A stretch of 64,000 nucleotides of DNA from Bacteroidales bacterium UBA6267 (lineage in GTDB: Bacteria > Bacteroidota > Bacteroidia > Bacteroidales > UBA1556), in NCBI GenBank assembly GCA_002440745.1, contig DJVB01000060.1:1-64000 (forward strand), read 5' to 3'. Position numbers and translations under genes: made by a program. Positions 1 to 8,538 of the stretch are shown one piece after another. Below the pieces are notes generated by a model. It was not told where the DNA came from, searched no databases, and was given only the letters and a program-made list of their open reading frames with translations. How positions within the stretch are numbered: the stretch's first letter is position 1; each line of letters starts with the position of its first letter.

Positions 1-154
1 AAGTGTAGTTTACCGAAGGGATACGGAAGGATTGATTGAAGGTGAAGAAATTGGAGTGCGAAAAGTTGCTAAAAACCTGAAGAAGAAAGGCGTTCCAACC
101 AAAGAGATTTCTGAATTGACCGGCTTAAGCGAAGAAGAAATCGAAGGCTTGTAG
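1..154 (+). CDS. C-terminal end of an Rpn / PD-(D/E)XK nuclease-family transposase-like protein (partial)
   Basis: An open frame enters from the left edge (frame starting at base 2) and stops at TAG 152-154, giving about 50 residues. The tail reads as charged Glu/Lys sequence (IEGEEIGVRKVAKNLKKKG) followed by a short helix-turn-helix-like end (ISELTGLSEEEIEGL). This is the usual C-terminus of the Rpn family of recombination-promoting nucleases/putative transposases, in which a repeated EGxxEG segment precedes a small DNA-binding-like helix pair. The catalytic part lies outside the window, so intactness cannot be judged. Identification rests on this tail alone. Confidence 0.55.
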   Translation, partial: SVVYRRDTEGLIEGEEIGVRKVAKNLKKKGVPTKEISELTGLSEEEIEGL

Positions 155-288
155 GTTGAAATTCTATTTGATATTATTCCCAACCATATACATCTGATAA
201 TGATTATACCGGATTGGTTGAAAATGATATCAATCCATTGGACGAATTTTTATTGACAAACCATGTAAATACAATTCATGAATTGTAT

Positions 289-3200
289 TTACTTTATCAA
301 AACGACTCGATGAGTTTTGTGGATGGTGTTGCCTATAATTTGCAAATAATAAATCCCATATTCTTGCTTATCAATCTGAATATCAATGGTGTTTTCTCCG
401 GCATGTATTGGTAACACCTGTGGATTTAGCACTATTTTTCCGGTGGCATCCCACATCGAAATCCGTACTTCATCTTGCATGGGAGCATTCAGTTTTAGTT
501 GAAAATCAGTGGAAGCTGGGTTTGGAAAAACGTATGAAGAAGTGGTTAAGGTTGGCGATGGAGCAATAATAGTGGATAAAGCAGGCAAGACAATAAAATC
601 GACCCAGGCGGCATCAGCTCCCAACGATACGCTGTCGTTTTTAATAAAAGTCCATTTCAATTGATGCGTGCCGGCGGTAATAGGATAGGCAACTCTTTCC
701 CAATCCATTTCTCCTTTGAAAATCTCCTGAATCTGATTATCAATCGAAAACGAAAAATAATCGGTAAGGCTGCCCTGATTATCCTGACAAGAAACCTTGC
801 GGTAAAAGGAAATAGAATCTGCGGTGTGAATAGCTACATCTAAGTTCAAAATAGATTGCTGATTGTGACTTATATCTCCCGATTTTGCTGAAAATTGCCC
901 TTCATAACTATTCTGGTTAGTTATTTGCCAGCCGATATTTCCGGCATTTATCCATGGAAATAACTGAAAATCACCTGTTTCAAAATCTTCGGTTGCTATT
1001 CCTAAGGTTAGTTGATAGTCTTCAGTGATTTCATAAATGCTATCGCCAACGGAGAAGTTAACCGTAACTCTCGTCCCAACGGGCACAGCGGCATCGCAAC
1101 TAAGCTGAAATGTGAACAAAGTCCATTGTCCTGCATTCAAACTACTCACTTGATAACTATGGTTTGTAAATGAAAACTGAGGGTGGTTTATAGTACAGCT
1201 ACCGCTTAATTGAGTGTAGTCGGCCAATCCGATATTCCTAACCCAAAGTCCGAGGATGATTTTTTCTCCCGGATCAAAAATGCCATTATTATTATTCAAA
1301 ATATCACTGTCGTCTATGGAAATGGAGTCGGAAATCAATTCGGGAGCATTTACAGTCAAATTAATAGCAGCAGTTTGACTTTGAATTCCATCTGTATAAT
1401 GCAAGCTTAAAGGCACCACATAACCGTTTGGTATATAGCCGTTTAATGAAATATTGAAAGCACCTGTAAGGGAATTGATTGTTCCGGGGGCAAGGGTTTG
1501 CAAATATCCCAAACTGTCGTTTATCTGCACTTTTGGGTCGTAGCATTTTAAAACTGCGCTAATATTTGAGGCGGTATCCAATCCGGAATTGGAGAGGGCA
1601 ACATTTATCCAAAAGGTTTCTCCAAAATCAGCTTGCTGATTATTATTACCTTGATAATCATCAATTTGGAAGGATGAAAACTGAACAATAGGACCCTGGT
1701 TCGACAATACAGGAATGGTGTCGATATAGGGCAAATGATTGTATTTAGTCACCACAATAATTAAGGAATCGAGTGTAGAAAGAGGAGAAAAGGTTAAAAT
1801 GCAACTATTATTTTGAATAACTCCGGTAGCTATTACCTGATAGTTTTTGGTCAATGAAACATAAGCGCCATTTGCTGTTGAAGAAACATTTAGAACAGAA
1901 TCGCCAAGAAAACGGGTTAAGTCATGATTTACAGCAAACTGAACTGCGGAGTCGGTCCGGACAACGACAGAAGGATCGCCAAAAACCGTCCAAGTATCCG
2001 TCATATTATCACCTGATGAGCCATAACTATCGTTCATCTGCATGCAGCCACTCATTACAATTGCACCAAAACTATGTTTAATATTGGCTGTGTCCAATTC
2101 ACACATCACATCAATCATCTCGTCTTGGCCTTCCATCGGCGGGTCCCATGATTGGTTTATAGTACTCATAATCACAGCAATAGCTCCTTCAGGCTCATTA
2201 TTTGAACTTCGCGCCCGAAGCCATGTTTCGGCAAAACAAGTTTTTCCAACAAAATCACCATTCACACATGCTACGCTAAAAATAGTTGGCCACGCGTCAT
2301 TATTGCTGGCATTATTTATTCCCGAATTGTTGAAATTGGAGCTTCCCCAAGAAGTGCTGCTGCCGTGACCGCAATAGGAAATATGTCCTACACCTTCATT
2401 CAGTAAATTTAAAACCATGGTTGATGTTGGATTTCCCGCCGCATCCTGTCCGCCTTGCGAACCATCGAACAGCTCATAATCCGTTGAATAAGTGTATCCT
2501 GCAAGATCAATCTGTATGTTTCGAATATGTTCGTAATCCATTTCATTGTCATCGCCGGGCCCTTGACTTGAAGCTATTCCCATATTGGTTTTTAGCCACG
2601 AATTGTTCATTGGAGGATTTTTTTCATAAGTTAGGGTTCTGGAAACCATCGTGTTAACATCTGCAACTGTTTCTACCGAAAATCGTCCAACATAAAACTC
2701 CGGATAATGATCGTTGCCACTGATATACGCGTAGGCATTGTCCGACTCCCCGGAAACGCCTGAAGTGATAGGTGGCACGTGCTGAGCATCCCCAACTAAC
2801 AAAAGAAAAGAAAGATTCTCCGTGTTATAATAATTTGTAATATAGGTTTTTATGCTTGATGCCGAAGTTCCGGTTGTGGCGGTACTTACCATCTCGGTTG
2901 GTATTCCGCTTAGGTTTTTCCACTGCACAAAAGGTATCATGGCAGCCATGAAATTGGTGTCGGCAATAATTAGCATTTTGCCTTTTTCGGAAGTCGCAAT
3001 ATAATTCATCGGTCCAAAATTGACAAAATGATTCTGATAAAGACCAATAAAACTGCGATTTACAATCGGCTTAGTGAATTTTGTGATTGCTTTAGGAGAA
3101 TTGGAACTTTTTGATTTACTGAGACTAACACGAATTTTTCGATAAATGCGAATAAGTTTTTGGCTGTGATTATATTGTACCGGAAAAACGGAAATCGCCT

Positions 3201-3696
3201 GACCGGAAAAATCGCGCAAAATATAGGGTTTAGATAAATTGGAAACTTCTGCCGGATAAAACCCTTTTTGCTGATATTCAGAGCCTTGCTGATAAGGGAC
3301 AGAGGCAGGGTCTATGGTTCGCATCAGGTTTCCTTTGGAAGGTATTAATTCTGTATTTGCCAATTCGATGAATTCAGATTCCAAAATGGCGAGTTGCATG
3401 GTACTGCCGTGAGGTATAATCACCGACTCGGTCCGTTGAAGCACTTCCGGCGCACCGGCAACCAACGACCTTGCGGTTTCAGGTATTTGCACCGCTTTTT
3501 TTATACCCGAGAGAGTCGGAATGTCAATCAAACGATAACCGCTAAAATTAAACTCTAAAACAATGGAATCTCCATTATCGAACAATAGGTTGGTTTTGTC
3601 GCCGAGATTATTTCCAAGACTGATAAAGTCCTGTGAATAAGATAGTTTTGAGGAAAAAGCAAGAATAAAACTAAAGAGAACGATTTTAAAATTCAT
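289..3696 (-). CDS. Gingipain-like C25 cysteine protease with T9SS sorting domain
   Basis: Secreted cysteine endopeptidase of family C25. From the ATG at 3696 the protein has 1135 residues: signal peptide (MNFKIVLFSFILAFS..., about 1-22), a gingipain-type propeptide region (about 25-270), the C25 domain (about 280-600), Ig-like beta domains, and a type A T9SS C-terminal domain from about 1055 (FPNPASTDFQLKL). The catalytic dyad is visible: His444 in ISYCGHGS and Cys477 in SVACVNGDF, 33 residues apart, the same spacing as in Porphyromonas RgpB (His211/Cys244). The frame is open further upstream to 3822, but the extra 42 residues precede a clear signal peptide, so the internal ATG is preferred. 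The gene is divergent from ccmB. Cleavage specificity (Arg, Lys or other) cannot be read from the sequence. Confidence 0.9.
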   Translation of the reverse strand: MNFKIVLFSFILAFSSKLSYSQDFISLGNNLGDKTNLLFDNGDSIVLEFNFSGYRLIDIPTLSGIKKAVQIPETARSLVAGAPEVLQRTESVIIPHGSTMQLAILESEFIELANTELIPSKGNLMRTIDPASVPYQQGSEYQQKGFYPAEVSNLSKPYILRDFSGQAISVFPVQYNHSQKLIRIYRKIRVSLSKSKSSNSPKAITKFTKPIVNRSFIGLYQNHFVNFGPMNYIATSEKGKMLIIADTNFMAAMIPFVQWKNLSGIPTEMVSTATTGTSASSIKTYITNYYNTENLSFLLLVGDAQHVPPITSGVSGESDNAYAYISGNDHYPEFYVGRFSVETVADVNTMVSRTLTYEKNPPMNNSWLKTNMGIASSQGPGDDNEMDYEHIRNIQIDLAGYTYSTDYELFDGSQGGQDAAGNPTSTMVLNLLNEGVGHISYCGHGSSTSWGSSNFNNSGINNASNNDAWPTIFSVACVNGDFVGKTCFAETWLRARSSNNEPEGAIAVIMSTINQSWDPPMEGQDEMIDVMCELDTANIKHSFGAIVMSGCMQMNDSYGSSGDNMTDTWTVFGDPSVVVRTDSAVQFAVNHDLTRFLGDSVLNVSSTANGAYVSLTKNYQVIATGVIQNNSCILTFSPLSTLDSLIIVVTKYNHLPYIDTIPVLSNQGPIVQFSSFQIDDYQGNNNQQADFGETFWINVALSNSGLDTASNISAVLKCYDPKVQINDSLGYLQTLAPGTINSLTGAFNISLNGYIPNGYVVPLSLHYTDGIQSQTAAINLTVNAPELISDSISIDDSDILNNNNGIFDPGEKIILGLWVRNIGLADYTQLSGSCTINHPQFSFTNHSYQVSSLNAGQWTLFTFQLSCDAAVPVGTRVTVNFSVGDSIYEITEDYQLTLGIATEDFETGDFQLFPWINAGNIGWQITNQNSYEGQFSAKSGDISHNQQSILNLDVAIHTADSISFYRKVSCQDNQGSLTDYFSFSIDNQIQEIFKGEMDWERVAYPITAGTHQLKWTFIKNDSVSLGADAAWVDFIVLPALSTIIAPSPTLTTSSYVFPNPASTDFQLKLNAPMQDEVRISMWDATGKIVLNPQVLPIHAGENTIDIQIDKQEYGIYYLQIIGNTIHKTHRVVLIK

Positions 3697-3831
3697 AGAT
3701 TGGTGCATTTGTGAAAAATTGAAGAAAACCAAGTTGCCAAAATTAATTAATTCAATGTTGGTTTTGACAAGAAATGAGATTAAGACAAATAAGATTGAAA
3801 AAAGTTGGTTTAAAACGGACATCCTCCTTTT

Positions 3832-3864
3832 TTGTATGCGATTGAGATTTTATTAATACTTTAG
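3832..3864 (+). promoter_or_regulatory. Probable promoter of the ccm cluster
   Basis: TTG at 3832-3834, then 22 bases, then TACTTTAG at 3857-3864, one mismatch from the Bacteroidota -7 consensus TAnnTTTG. It ends only 4 bases before the ccmB ATG, implying a nearly leaderless transcript. Confidence 0.35.
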
Positions 3865-3868
3865 CAGC

Positions 3869-4531
3869 ATGTTAGTGAAAGAGATTAAACTATTATTAAT
3901 CAAGGATTTAAAGCTTGAGCTCAAACAGTCATATACCATCAACAGTATTTTGTTATATGCCTTTTCGACTGTATTTATCAGTTATTTATCGCTCAACGGC
4001 ACCATTGACGCCGGCACTTGGAATGCGCTTTTTTGGATTATTTTGCTGTTCACAAGCATCAATGCTGTGGTGAAAAGTTTTGTCCAAGAAAGTCCGGCAC
4101 GACATCTCTATTATTACACCTTAACTTCCCCACAAGCGGTTATCTTGAGCAAAATCATTTACAATAGCCTTTTAATGCTCATTATCACTACCTTATCCTT
4201 TGCTTTTTACCTTTTTTATTTAGAAAACCATGTAGCCAATTGGGGCTTATATTTGGTGACTCTAATTGCCGGAAGTTTAGGTTTTGCTTCGCTGCTCACC
4301 ATGGTTTCAGCCATTTCGTCTCGGAGCAATAATAATTTTGGTCTTATGGCAATCCTTAGTTTCCCGATAATTCTGCCTATGTTGATGACTATCATCAAGG
4401 TTTCAAAAATGGCCTTGATTGGTGGAAATTATAGCGCTTCGGCCTGGAATTATATCGGAGTGCTGGCATTGCTCAATCTGATTGTTATCATCATGGCATA
4501 TCTGTTATTTCCGTATCTTTGGCGCGATTAA
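3869..4531 (+). CDS. ccmB: CcmB, haem exporter membrane subunit
   Basis: Permease subunit of the CcmAB(C) ABC complex of system I cytochrome c maturation, acting in the inner membrane with CcmC and CcmE. The 220-residue protein has about six hydrophobic segments and the CcmB-type N-terminus (KEIKLLLIKDLKLELKQ) with the conserved region FVQESPARHLYYYTLTSP after the second segment. Length matches the family (about 220). It is followed 13 bases later by ccmC, as expected for an operon. The partner ATPase gene ccmA is not in this window. Confidence 0.9.
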   Translation: MLVKEIKLLLIKDLKLELKQSYTINSILLYAFSTVFISYLSLNGTIDAGTWNALFWIILLFTSINAVVKSFVQESPARHLYYYTLTSPQAVILSKIIYNSLLMLIITTLSFAFYLFYLENHVANWGLYLVTLIAGSLGFASLLTMVSAISSRSNNNFGLMAILSFPIILPMLMTIIKVSKMALIGGNYSASAWNYIGVLALLNLIVIIMAYLLFPYLWRD

Positions 4532-4544
4532 TTAAATAGAGATT

Positions 4545-5213
4545 ATGAAAGGGATTTGGTGGAAATTTTTATCCATAATTTTATTGGTTTATGCCGTTAT
4601 TGCGGGGTTTACGGTTGATGTACCTGATACGAATATCGGTCAAACTATGCGCAATGTTTTCTACCATGTAGGCATGTGGTTTGCCATGCTCGCCATACTT
4701 ACGCGCTCCTTTATTGCAAGCATTAAAACCCTAAATAAGAGCAAATTGGAAGATGATATCGATGCTGAACAATCCGCTCGCGTTGGGATAATGTTTGGCA
4801 TACTCGGCATTGTAACCGGAATGATTTGGGCATCTTTTACGTGGGGAAAACCTTGGGCAAACGACCCTCATCTTAATGGAGCCGCGGTGAGTTTGATGAT
4901 TTATTTTGCTTATTTTATTTTGCGGTCATCTATTGACGATGAACATAAAAAAGCCCGAATTTCGGCGGTTTACAATATCTTCGCCTTTGTACTTTTGGTC
5001 GTGTTGGTTGGAGTGATGCCTCGCCTCAGCGAAAACACCCTGCATCCCGGCAGTAAAGATGGTAATCCTGCCTTTGGCGACATGGACTCTACCATGCGTT
5101 ATGTTTTCTATCCGGCTCTTGTGGGATGGATGCTTTTGTCGCTTTGGATTGGTCAAATCAAAGTGACCTTGCGTAAATTGGAATTTTTTAACGAAAACAA
5201 AGATTTGAGATAA
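4545..5213 (+). CDS. ccmC: CcmC, haem-handling protein of cytochrome c maturation
   Basis: Integral membrane protein of the CcmC/CcmF/CcsA haem-handling family that loads haem onto CcmE. 222 residues, about six membrane segments. The tryptophan-rich periplasmic motif is present in a divergent form (FTWGKPWANDPHLNG, about residues 103-117), and His residues expected as haem ligands flank it (VFYHVGMW near residue 40; NTLHPGS near 166). The stop codon overlaps the start of ccmD (TAATG), a sign of translational coupling. Confidence 0.88.
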   Translation: MKGIWWKFLSIILLVYAVIAGFTVDVPDTNIGQTMRNVFYHVGMWFAMLAILTRSFIASIKTLNKSKLEDDIDAEQSARVGIMFGILGIVTGMIWASFTWGKPWANDPHLNGAAVSLMIYFAYFILRSSIDDEHKKARISAVYNIFAFVLLVVLVGVMPRLSENTLHPGSKDGNPAFGDMDSTMRYVFYPALVGWMLLSLWIGQIKVTLRKLEFFNENKDLR

Positions 5214-5344
5214 TGGAAGAAGGAAAACTTTTTGTTGTTATTGCAGTCCTTTCCATCATAGTGATTGGTTTGGGCGTTTATTTATTCTTTTTGGACAAGC
5301 GAATTACAGCTTTGAAAAAGAGATTTGATCAAGAAAAATTGTAA
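5213..5344 (+). CDS. ccmD: CcmD-like small membrane protein
   Basis: A 43-residue protein starting at the ATG that overlaps the ccmC stop. One membrane helix (about residues 6-27, LFVVIAVLSIIVIGLGVYLF) is followed by a basic cytoplasmic tail (DKRITALKKRFDQEKL). Size, topology and position between ccmC and ccmE all match CcmD, which helps release haem-loaded CcmE from the CcmABC complex. Sequence conservation in this family is weak, so the call depends mostly on context. Confidence 0.7.
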   Translation: MEEGKLFVVIAVLSIIVIGLGVYLFFLDKRITALKKRFDQEKL

Positions 5345-5355
5345 ATATAAATTAA

Positions 5356-5781
5356 ATGAAGAAAACACATATTTTTTTAATAATTATTATTGCCATAGCC
5401 GTTGGAGCTGTTTTGAGTTTGGTAAAAGACCCACGTACTTATGCAAGTTTTGAACATGCACTGTCGCATCCCGGGAAGAATTTTGAAGTTGTTGGTGTAT
5501 TGGATACCACCGCTGCAATAGAATATGACGCGATGGTAAATCCGGATAGATTTAGCTTTTATATGTTTGACGAGAATAATCAGCGCCATAAGGTGGTTGT
5601 GACACAGCCTAAGCCGCAGGATTTTGAAAAATCGACTCAAGTGGTAGTTGGTGGTGTGATGAAAGAAGACGCTTTTTATGCCAATCATATCTTGCTCAAG
5701 TGTCCTTCGAAATATGAAGGACAAGGGCCGGCACAGTTGCAAATTCCGGAGGGAGAAGTAAATAGTAATCCAATAAACTAA
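5356..5781 (+). CDS. ccmE: CcmE, haem chaperone, CxxxY variant
   Basis: Periplasmic, membrane-anchored haem chaperone that passes haem to apocytochrome c. 141 residues: N-terminal anchor (about 6-22), an OB-fold core (about 40-112) and a flexible tail. In E. coli CcmE haem is bound through a His in an HxxxY motif. Here the aligned motif is Cys116-Pro-Ser-Lys-Tyr120 (LLKCPSKYEG), that is CxxxY. That variant is known in archaea, Desulfovibrio and some other bacteria. The gene follows ccmD by 11 bases. The preceding His in ANHILLK is too far upstream to be the family ligand. Confidence 0.9.
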   Translation: MKKTHIFLIIIIAIAVGAVLSLVKDPRTYASFEHALSHPGKNFEVVGVLDTTAAIEYDAMVNPDRFSFYMFDENNQRHKVVVTQPKPQDFEKSTQVVVGGVMKEDAFYANHILLKCPSKYEGQGPAQLQIPEGEVNSNPIN

Positions 5782-5798
5782 AACATAGATAATTGAAT

Positions 5799-6305
5799 AT
5801 GAAGCCATTAGTAAGTATAATTATGGGCAGCACATCGGATTTGCCGGTGATGGAGAAAGCCGCTAAGCTGCTTAACGACATGAAAATACCTTTTGAGATG
5901 AACGCACTCTCGGCACATCGCACACCGGATGAGGTTGAAGTTTTTGCCAAAGGGGCTTCTGACCGAGGAGTAAAAGTGATTATTGCCGGTGCCGGAATGG
6001 CGGCGCATCTTCCGGGTGTTTTAGCTGCCCTTACGCCCATTCCTGTGATTGGTGTGCCAATCGAAGCATCGTTAGACGGCATGGATGCACTTTTAGCTAT
6101 TGTGCAAATGCCTCCCGGAATTCCGGTAGCTACTGTTGCAGTGAATGGCGCCCTCAATGCCGGTATCCTTGCCATGCAAATGCTTGGTACGGGGGATGCC
6201 GATATTTTTTCGAAAACCGTGGAATATAAAGCCGGTTTGAAAGATAAAATTGTGAAAGCCAATAAAGAATTGGCGCAGATTAAGTACGAATTCAAGACCA
6301 ATTAA
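5799..6305 (+). CDS. purE: PurE, N5-carboxyaminoimidazole ribonucleotide mutase
   Basis: Purine biosynthesis enzyme converting N5-CAIR to CAIR. The diagnostic motifs are visible: IIMGSTSDLPVM near the N-terminus, LSAHRTPDEV about 30 residues later, and GMAAHLPGVLAALTPIPVIG in the middle. The frame opens at a TTG at 5793, but the ATG at 5799 gives the normal N-terminus, and 168 residues is the family length. It lies 17 bases after ccmE in the same direction. No purK is adjacent. Confidence 0.95.
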   Translation: MKPLVSIIMGSTSDLPVMEKAAKLLNDMKIPFEMNALSAHRTPDEVEVFAKGASDRGVKVIIAGAGMAAHLPGVLAALTPIPVIGVPIEASLDGMDALLAIVQMPPGIPVATVAVNGALNAGILAMQMLGTGDADIFSKTVEYKAGLKDKIVKANKELAQIKYEFKTN

Positions 6306-6306
6306 C

Positions 6307-7032
6307 ATGGAAGTTGATGTTTTCATCCCTTGTTTCATCGATCAGGTGTATCCTCAAGTGGGGATGAATATGATTAAAATTCTTCAAAAATTGGACGTAA
6401 CCGTTCACTATAACCCTAACCAAACATGTTGCGGACAAATGGCCTTTAATAGTGGCTATTGGGACGAAGCGCGCAGTCTTGGTGAAAAGTTTATGAAGGA
6501 TTTTTCTTCCGGTAGAATTGTTGTCGGACCCTCGGCAAGTTGTATTGGAATGGTCAAAAATTATTATCCTTTGATTTTTCATAATACATCGAAGCATAAC
6601 GAGTTGAAACAATTGCGGTCAAATATGTACGAGATTAGTGATTTTTTGGTTAATAAACTGAATGTTACAAGATTAGGTGCTGTTTTCAATCATAAAGTAA
6701 CGGTTCATGATGCTTGTGCTGCAAAACGCGAGTATGGCCTGACTCACGAAGTTCGCACCTTGCTCAGCCATGTGAAAGGATTGGAGATTGTGGAGATGAA
6801 GGAAAGCGATGAATGCTGTGGTTTTGGAGGCACTTTTTCGGTGAAACATGAAGCCGTTTCGACTGCAATGGCCGAACAAAAAATTGAGAATGCTATGGCT
6901 ACGGGTGCGGAGTATATCGTTTCTACAGAGTCGTCCTGCTTGATGCACCAAGAAGCTTATATCAAAAAGCATAAACTTCCCATAAAAACCATTCATATAG
7001 TCGATATTCTGGCTTCCGGTTGGGATTTATAG
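6307..7032 (+). CDS. LutA/YkgE-type (Fe-S)-binding cysteine-rich domain protein
   Basis: 241 residues with two copies of the cysteine-rich CCG domain: the first carries PCFID and TCCGQMAFNSG (about residues 9-50), the second ECCGFGGTFSVK (about 170-182). These domains bind Fe-S clusters in lactate utilisation protein LutA, glycolate oxidase subunit GlcF and heterodisulfide reductase HdrB. LutA acts with LutB and LutC, but neither is next to it here; instead a radical SAM gene follows after two bases. A role in lactate or other 2-hydroxyacid oxidation is a family-based inference. Confidence 0.8.
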   Translation: MEVDVFIPCFIDQVYPQVGMNMIKILQKLDVTVHYNPNQTCCGQMAFNSGYWDEARSLGEKFMKDFSSGRIVVGPSASCIGMVKNYYPLIFHNTSKHNELKQLRSNMYEISDFLVNKLNVTRLGAVFNHKVTVHDACAAKREYGLTHEVRTLLSHVKGLEIVEMKESDECCGFGGTFSVKHEAVSTAMAEQKIENAMATGAEYIVSTESSCLMHQEAYIKKHKLPIKTIHIVDILASGWDL

Positions 7033-7034
7033 TC

Positions 7035-7973
7035 ATGGAAATCAATCCTTTTGCGCCACTTCGCTATAATTCGTACTCCGAATATTTCAAGAAGATTTTT
7101 GGAGGTAGAATTCAGAAAGTAACCATAGATGCCGGATTTACCTGCCCAAATCGTGATGGCACAGTAGCCCGAGGCGGTTGTACCTATTGCAATAACGACT
7201 CCTTCAATCCTTCATATTGTCATCCCGAGAAATCTATTACCACCCAAATTGATGAAGGAATAATCTTTCATGCCAATCGCTACCGCCGTGCAGAAGGATT
7301 TTTAGCCTATTTTCAAGCCTATTCCAATACCTATAAACCTTTGGAGGAATTGAAAAAAATCTATGGCGAAGCTCTGAAACATCCTGATATTAAAGGTATT
7401 GTGATAGGCACCCGTTCTGATTGCATCGACCCAAAGAAATTGGCCTATTTTGCTGAAATTGCCAAAACGCATTATGTCATCATTGAATATGGAATTGAGT
7501 CGGTTTATGATGAAACATTAGTTCGAATCAATCGTGGTCATAACTTTCAGAATGTGGTTGACGCTTTGGAATTGACTGCTTCTTACGGATTGCACACAGG
7601 TGGTCATTTGATTTTTGGATTGCCCGGCGAAACGTCTCAGATGATGATGGATTCGGTGGAGATTATCAATAAACTTCCTCTGAAAACGATCAAATTTCAT
7701 CAGTTACAGATTGTTACAGGCACTGCCATGGGACTTGATTACCGGAGAAATCCGCAGCATTATCATTTGCCTTCATTGGAAGAGTATCTCGACTTTATCA
7801 CCAAATATATTTCAAAACTCAATCCGGCATTTGTTGTGGAAAGGTTTGCAGGAGAGGTGCCACCAAATTATTTAATTGCCTCAGGTTGGAATGGATTGCG
7901 CTACGATCAGGTACTCAACAAGATAATCAAGAAATTAGAAACAGAAGATTTATGGCAGGGAAAGGGGTTTTAA
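7035..7973 (+). CDS. TIGR01212-type radical SAM protein (YhcC-like)
   Basis: Radical SAM enzyme of the YhcC/TIGR01212 family; reaction unknown. The cluster-binding cysteines lie in FTCPNRDGTVARGGCTYCNND (about residues 35-55), with the CxxC end (CTYC) typical of this family, followed by conserved FQAYSNTY and IGTRSDCI segments. The frame opens at a TTG at 7020 inside the previous gene, but ATG 7035 begins MEINPFAPLRYNSYSEYF, matching family starts and giving 312 residues. It is probably cotranscribed with the upstream Fe-S protein gene. Confidence 0.88.
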   Translation: MEINPFAPLRYNSYSEYFKKIFGGRIQKVTIDAGFTCPNRDGTVARGGCTYCNNDSFNPSYCHPEKSITTQIDEGIIFHANRYRRAEGFLAYFQAYSNTYKPLEELKKIYGEALKHPDIKGIVIGTRSDCIDPKKLAYFAEIAKTHYVIIEYGIESVYDETLVRINRGHNFQNVVDALELTASYGLHTGGHLIFGLPGETSQMMMDSVEIINKLPLKTIKFHQLQIVTGTAMGLDYRRNPQHYHLPSLEEYLDFITKYISKLNPAFVVERFAGEVPPNYLIASGWNGLRYDQVLNKIIKKLETEDLWQGKGF

Positions 7974-7980
7974 AAGGAAT

Positions 7981-8105
7981 AATGTGGGAATTTGATAATG
8001 TGGTAATGCGGTAATGCGTACCGAAGGCTTTCGGTAGCGATAATTGGGCTTTGTACTGAATTAATGGAGAGATAGCTTTTTAATATGGTAATTTTTTAAT
8101 GCGAT
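7981..8105 (+). repeat. Dispersed intergenic element, copy 1 (inverted relative at 38482-38590)
   Basis: The bases around 8060-8100 (GAGAGATAGCTTTTTAATATG and flanks), read on the minus strand, match 38482-38545 over about 50 bases with scattered differences (shared AAAGCTATCTCTC, then TCAG, then AAAGCC and AATT). Both copies are followed by repeated CACATTATCACATT-like sequence. Copy 1 also contains the palindrome at 8018-8035. Confidence 0.6.
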
Positions 8106-8173
8106 CCCCGTACAGTACAGTGGTCGAGAGCGATAATGGAAATTCCTGCTTTTTAATTAAATGCTCTCATTGA

Positions 8174-8260
8174 TTGGAAAAGCCCTGTCCTCCTTGGAGA
8201 AGGAGGTGCCCGTGCTCCTACGCTGTAGCTTCGGCGTAAGCCTAAGGGCGGAGGATTGAT
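8174..8260 (+). repeat. Intergenic repeat A, copy 1
   Basis: An 87-base element from TTGGAAAAGCCCTGTCC to GCGGAGGATTGAT. It contains short inverted segments (CCTCCTTGGAGAAGGAGG; GCTTCGGC) and no ORF. It is nearly identical to 8539-8624 in the same orientation, differing by a few substitutions and one missing base. Confidence 0.85.
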
Positions 8261-8288
8261 ATCAAAATGTTTAATAAAATACCGCCTT

Positions 8289-8390
8289 CAATCCCCCGGC
8301 TTCGCCACCCCCTTTTCAAAGGGGGACAGGTGAAGGATTACTTTGGAAGTGAAGGATTGTATTGGAAAGTGCTGATATTTAATGATTAAG
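8289..8390 (+). repeat. Intergenic repeat B, copy 1
   Basis: About 102 bases from CAATCCCCCGGCTTCGCC to AATGATTAAG. It contains the perfect palindrome CCCCCTTTTCAAAGGGGG-type core at about 8308-8325. A second copy follows after 10 bases at 8401-8527. The GGCTTCGCC core is the reverse complement of the GGCGAAGCC in the 26-bp repeats at 35911. Confidence 0.8.
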
Positions 8391-8400
8391 GTGCAGTTTT

Positions 8401-8527
8401 CAATCCCCCTGCTTCGCCACCCCCTTCATTTCGACTACGCTCAATGCTTGTTCAAAGGGTGACAGGTGAAGGAATGGATTGAAAGTGAAGGATCGTATTG
8501 TATATTACTGAATTTCAATGATTAAAG
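8401..8527 (+). repeat. Intergenic repeat B, copy 2, with a 24-bp insertion
   Basis: Same element as 8289-8390, but with 24 extra bases (8427-8450, CATTTCGACTACGCTCAATG plus CTTG) placed exactly in the centre of the CCCCCTT/TTCAAAGGG palindrome. Downstream homology (GAAGTGAAGGAT..GTATTG...AATGATTAA) continues to 8527. Confidence 0.8.
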
Positions 8528-8538
8528 AACCTAACTTC

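Noticed and set aside
1..154. Complete insertion sequence at the left edge
   Set aside because: Only a C-terminal tail is present in the window and no terminal inverted repeat was found, so no element boundary can be claimed.
2042..2368. 108-codon frame antisense to the gingipain-like gene
   Set aside because: Shadow of the protease catalytic domain; the minus strand shows the real H444 and C477 motifs.
5696..6301. 201-codon frame antisense to purE
   Set aside because: Mirrors the codon bias of purE, which has all its family motifs on the other strand; no independent homology.
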